Source: Mogibacterium sp. (GTDB lineage Bacteria > Bacillota_A > Clostridia > Peptostreptococcales > Anaerovoracaceae). Taken from it: 7,585 nt of DNA. Position numbers and translations under genes: made by a program. Under the pieces are notes generated by a model. It had not been told where the DNA came from and ran no database searches. It was given only the letters and a program-made list of their open reading frames with translations. Location of the stretch: assembly GCA_017469325.1 (NCBI GenBank), contig JAFUGO010000135.1, forward strand, positions 1-7,585, read 5' to 3'. This document shows positions 7,346-7,585 of the stretch, in pieces (positions within the stretch are counted from its first letter, which is position 1; each line of letters begins with the position of its first letter).

Positions 7346-7585
7346 ATGGATCTAAGACTCGGAATCGATGTTGGTTCAACGTGTGTAAAACTGGTCCTTC
7401 TCGATGAGAACAACGATATCGTCTATTCAAGATACGAACGGCATATGTCGAACGTATTTGAAAAAGCGGGCGAGATGATCAGAGATCTCAGAGAGCAGAA
7501 GGGCGATATTCCCGTCAGGGCTGTTATAACCGGCTCCGGCGGTCTTTCGCTTGCGGGACTTTTGGGCATCAGATTCGAACAGGAA
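7346..7585 (+). CDS. BadF/HgdC-type ATPase, 2-hydroxyacyl-CoA dehydratase activator, 3'-truncated by window edge
   Basis: Only the first 80 codons are present; the frame stays open to the last base. The start MDLRLGIDVGSTCVKLVLLD carries the phosphate-1 loop of the ASKHA ATPase fold. A second glycine-rich stretch, AVITGSGGLSLAGLLGI (about residues 59-75), fits the BadF/BadG/BcrA/BcrD family. These proteins hold a [4Fe-4S] cluster at a dimer interface and pass an electron to 2-hydroxyacyl-CoA dehydratases at the cost of ATP; the cluster cysteines would lie beyond the window. The N-terminus, including YSRYERHMSNV, resembles the very large (about 1400-aa) clostridial fusions of activase and dehydratase-like domains, but the length cannot be seen. 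The ribosome binding site is weak (AGGG at 7340-7343, only 2 nt from the ATG). With no terminator after rnpB, readthrough from that promoter is possible. Confidence 0.85.
   Translation, partial: MDLRLGIDVGSTCVKLVLLDENNDIVYSRYERHMSNVFEKAGEMIRDLREQKGDIPVRAVITGSGGLSLAGLLGIRFEQE

Noticed and set aside
6882..7430. 182-codon - strand open frame
   Set aside because: It runs antisense across the RNase P RNA gene, and such structured RNA genes often contain chance open frames.
1..7585. Mobile elements, CRISPR arrays, tRNA genes, defence or phage modules
   Set aside because: I saw no transposase or integrase motifs, no regularly spaced repeats, no tRNA cloverleaf and no abrupt change in codon use anywhere in the window.

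Overview
The window is a compact stretch of bacterial chromosome holding housekeeping genes. Several things point to a Gram-positive of the class Clostridia (Bacillota): the gene order dgt-dnaG-rpoD-trmK, a type A RNase P RNA, sigma-70-like promoter elements with TATAAT boxes, GGAG(G) ribosome binding sites, roughly balanced base composition, and frequent ATA (Ile) and AGA/AGG (Arg) codons. The family within Clostridia cannot be fixed from the sequence alone.

Layout. Positions 1-672 hold the 3' part of an RluA-type pseudouridine synthase gene on the + strand. It converges on an NAD kinase gene on the - strand (709-1506), and a perfect 10-bp hairpin with U-tracts on both sides separates the two. 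Between nadK and the next + strand gene lies an unusual near-perfect inverted repeat (1522-1565). Its outer arms are both extended -10 promoter boxes, which point toward each other. From 1596 to 6933 five + strand genes are packed almost without gaps: an acidic protein of unknown function (180 aa), a dGTPase-like HD hydrolase, DNA primase DnaG, the primary sigma factor RpoD/SigA, and the tRNA methyltransferase TrmK. Junctions are 1-nt overlap, 3-nt gap, 8-nt overlap and 1-nt gap, so this is very probably one operon, a clostridial version of the macromolecular synthesis operon. The RNase P RNA gene (about 6959-7310) follows with its own promoter. From 7346 to the window edge lies the 5' end of a BadF/HgdC-type ATPase, an activator of 2-hydroxyacyl-CoA dehydratases.

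How the genes fit together. The operon joins replication priming (DnaG), dNTP hydrolysis (Dgt), transcription initiation (RpoD) and tRNA modification (TrmK). tRNA 5' processing (RNase P) lies directly downstream, and NADP supply (NadK) and rRNA/tRNA pseudouridylation (RluA family) lie upstream on separate transcripts.

I found no mobile element, CRISPR array, phage gene or defence system. The points most worth a second look are the symmetric face-to-face promoter region between nadK and the operon, the unknown acidic first gene without a visible ribosome binding site, and the RNase P RNA gene at the operon's end.
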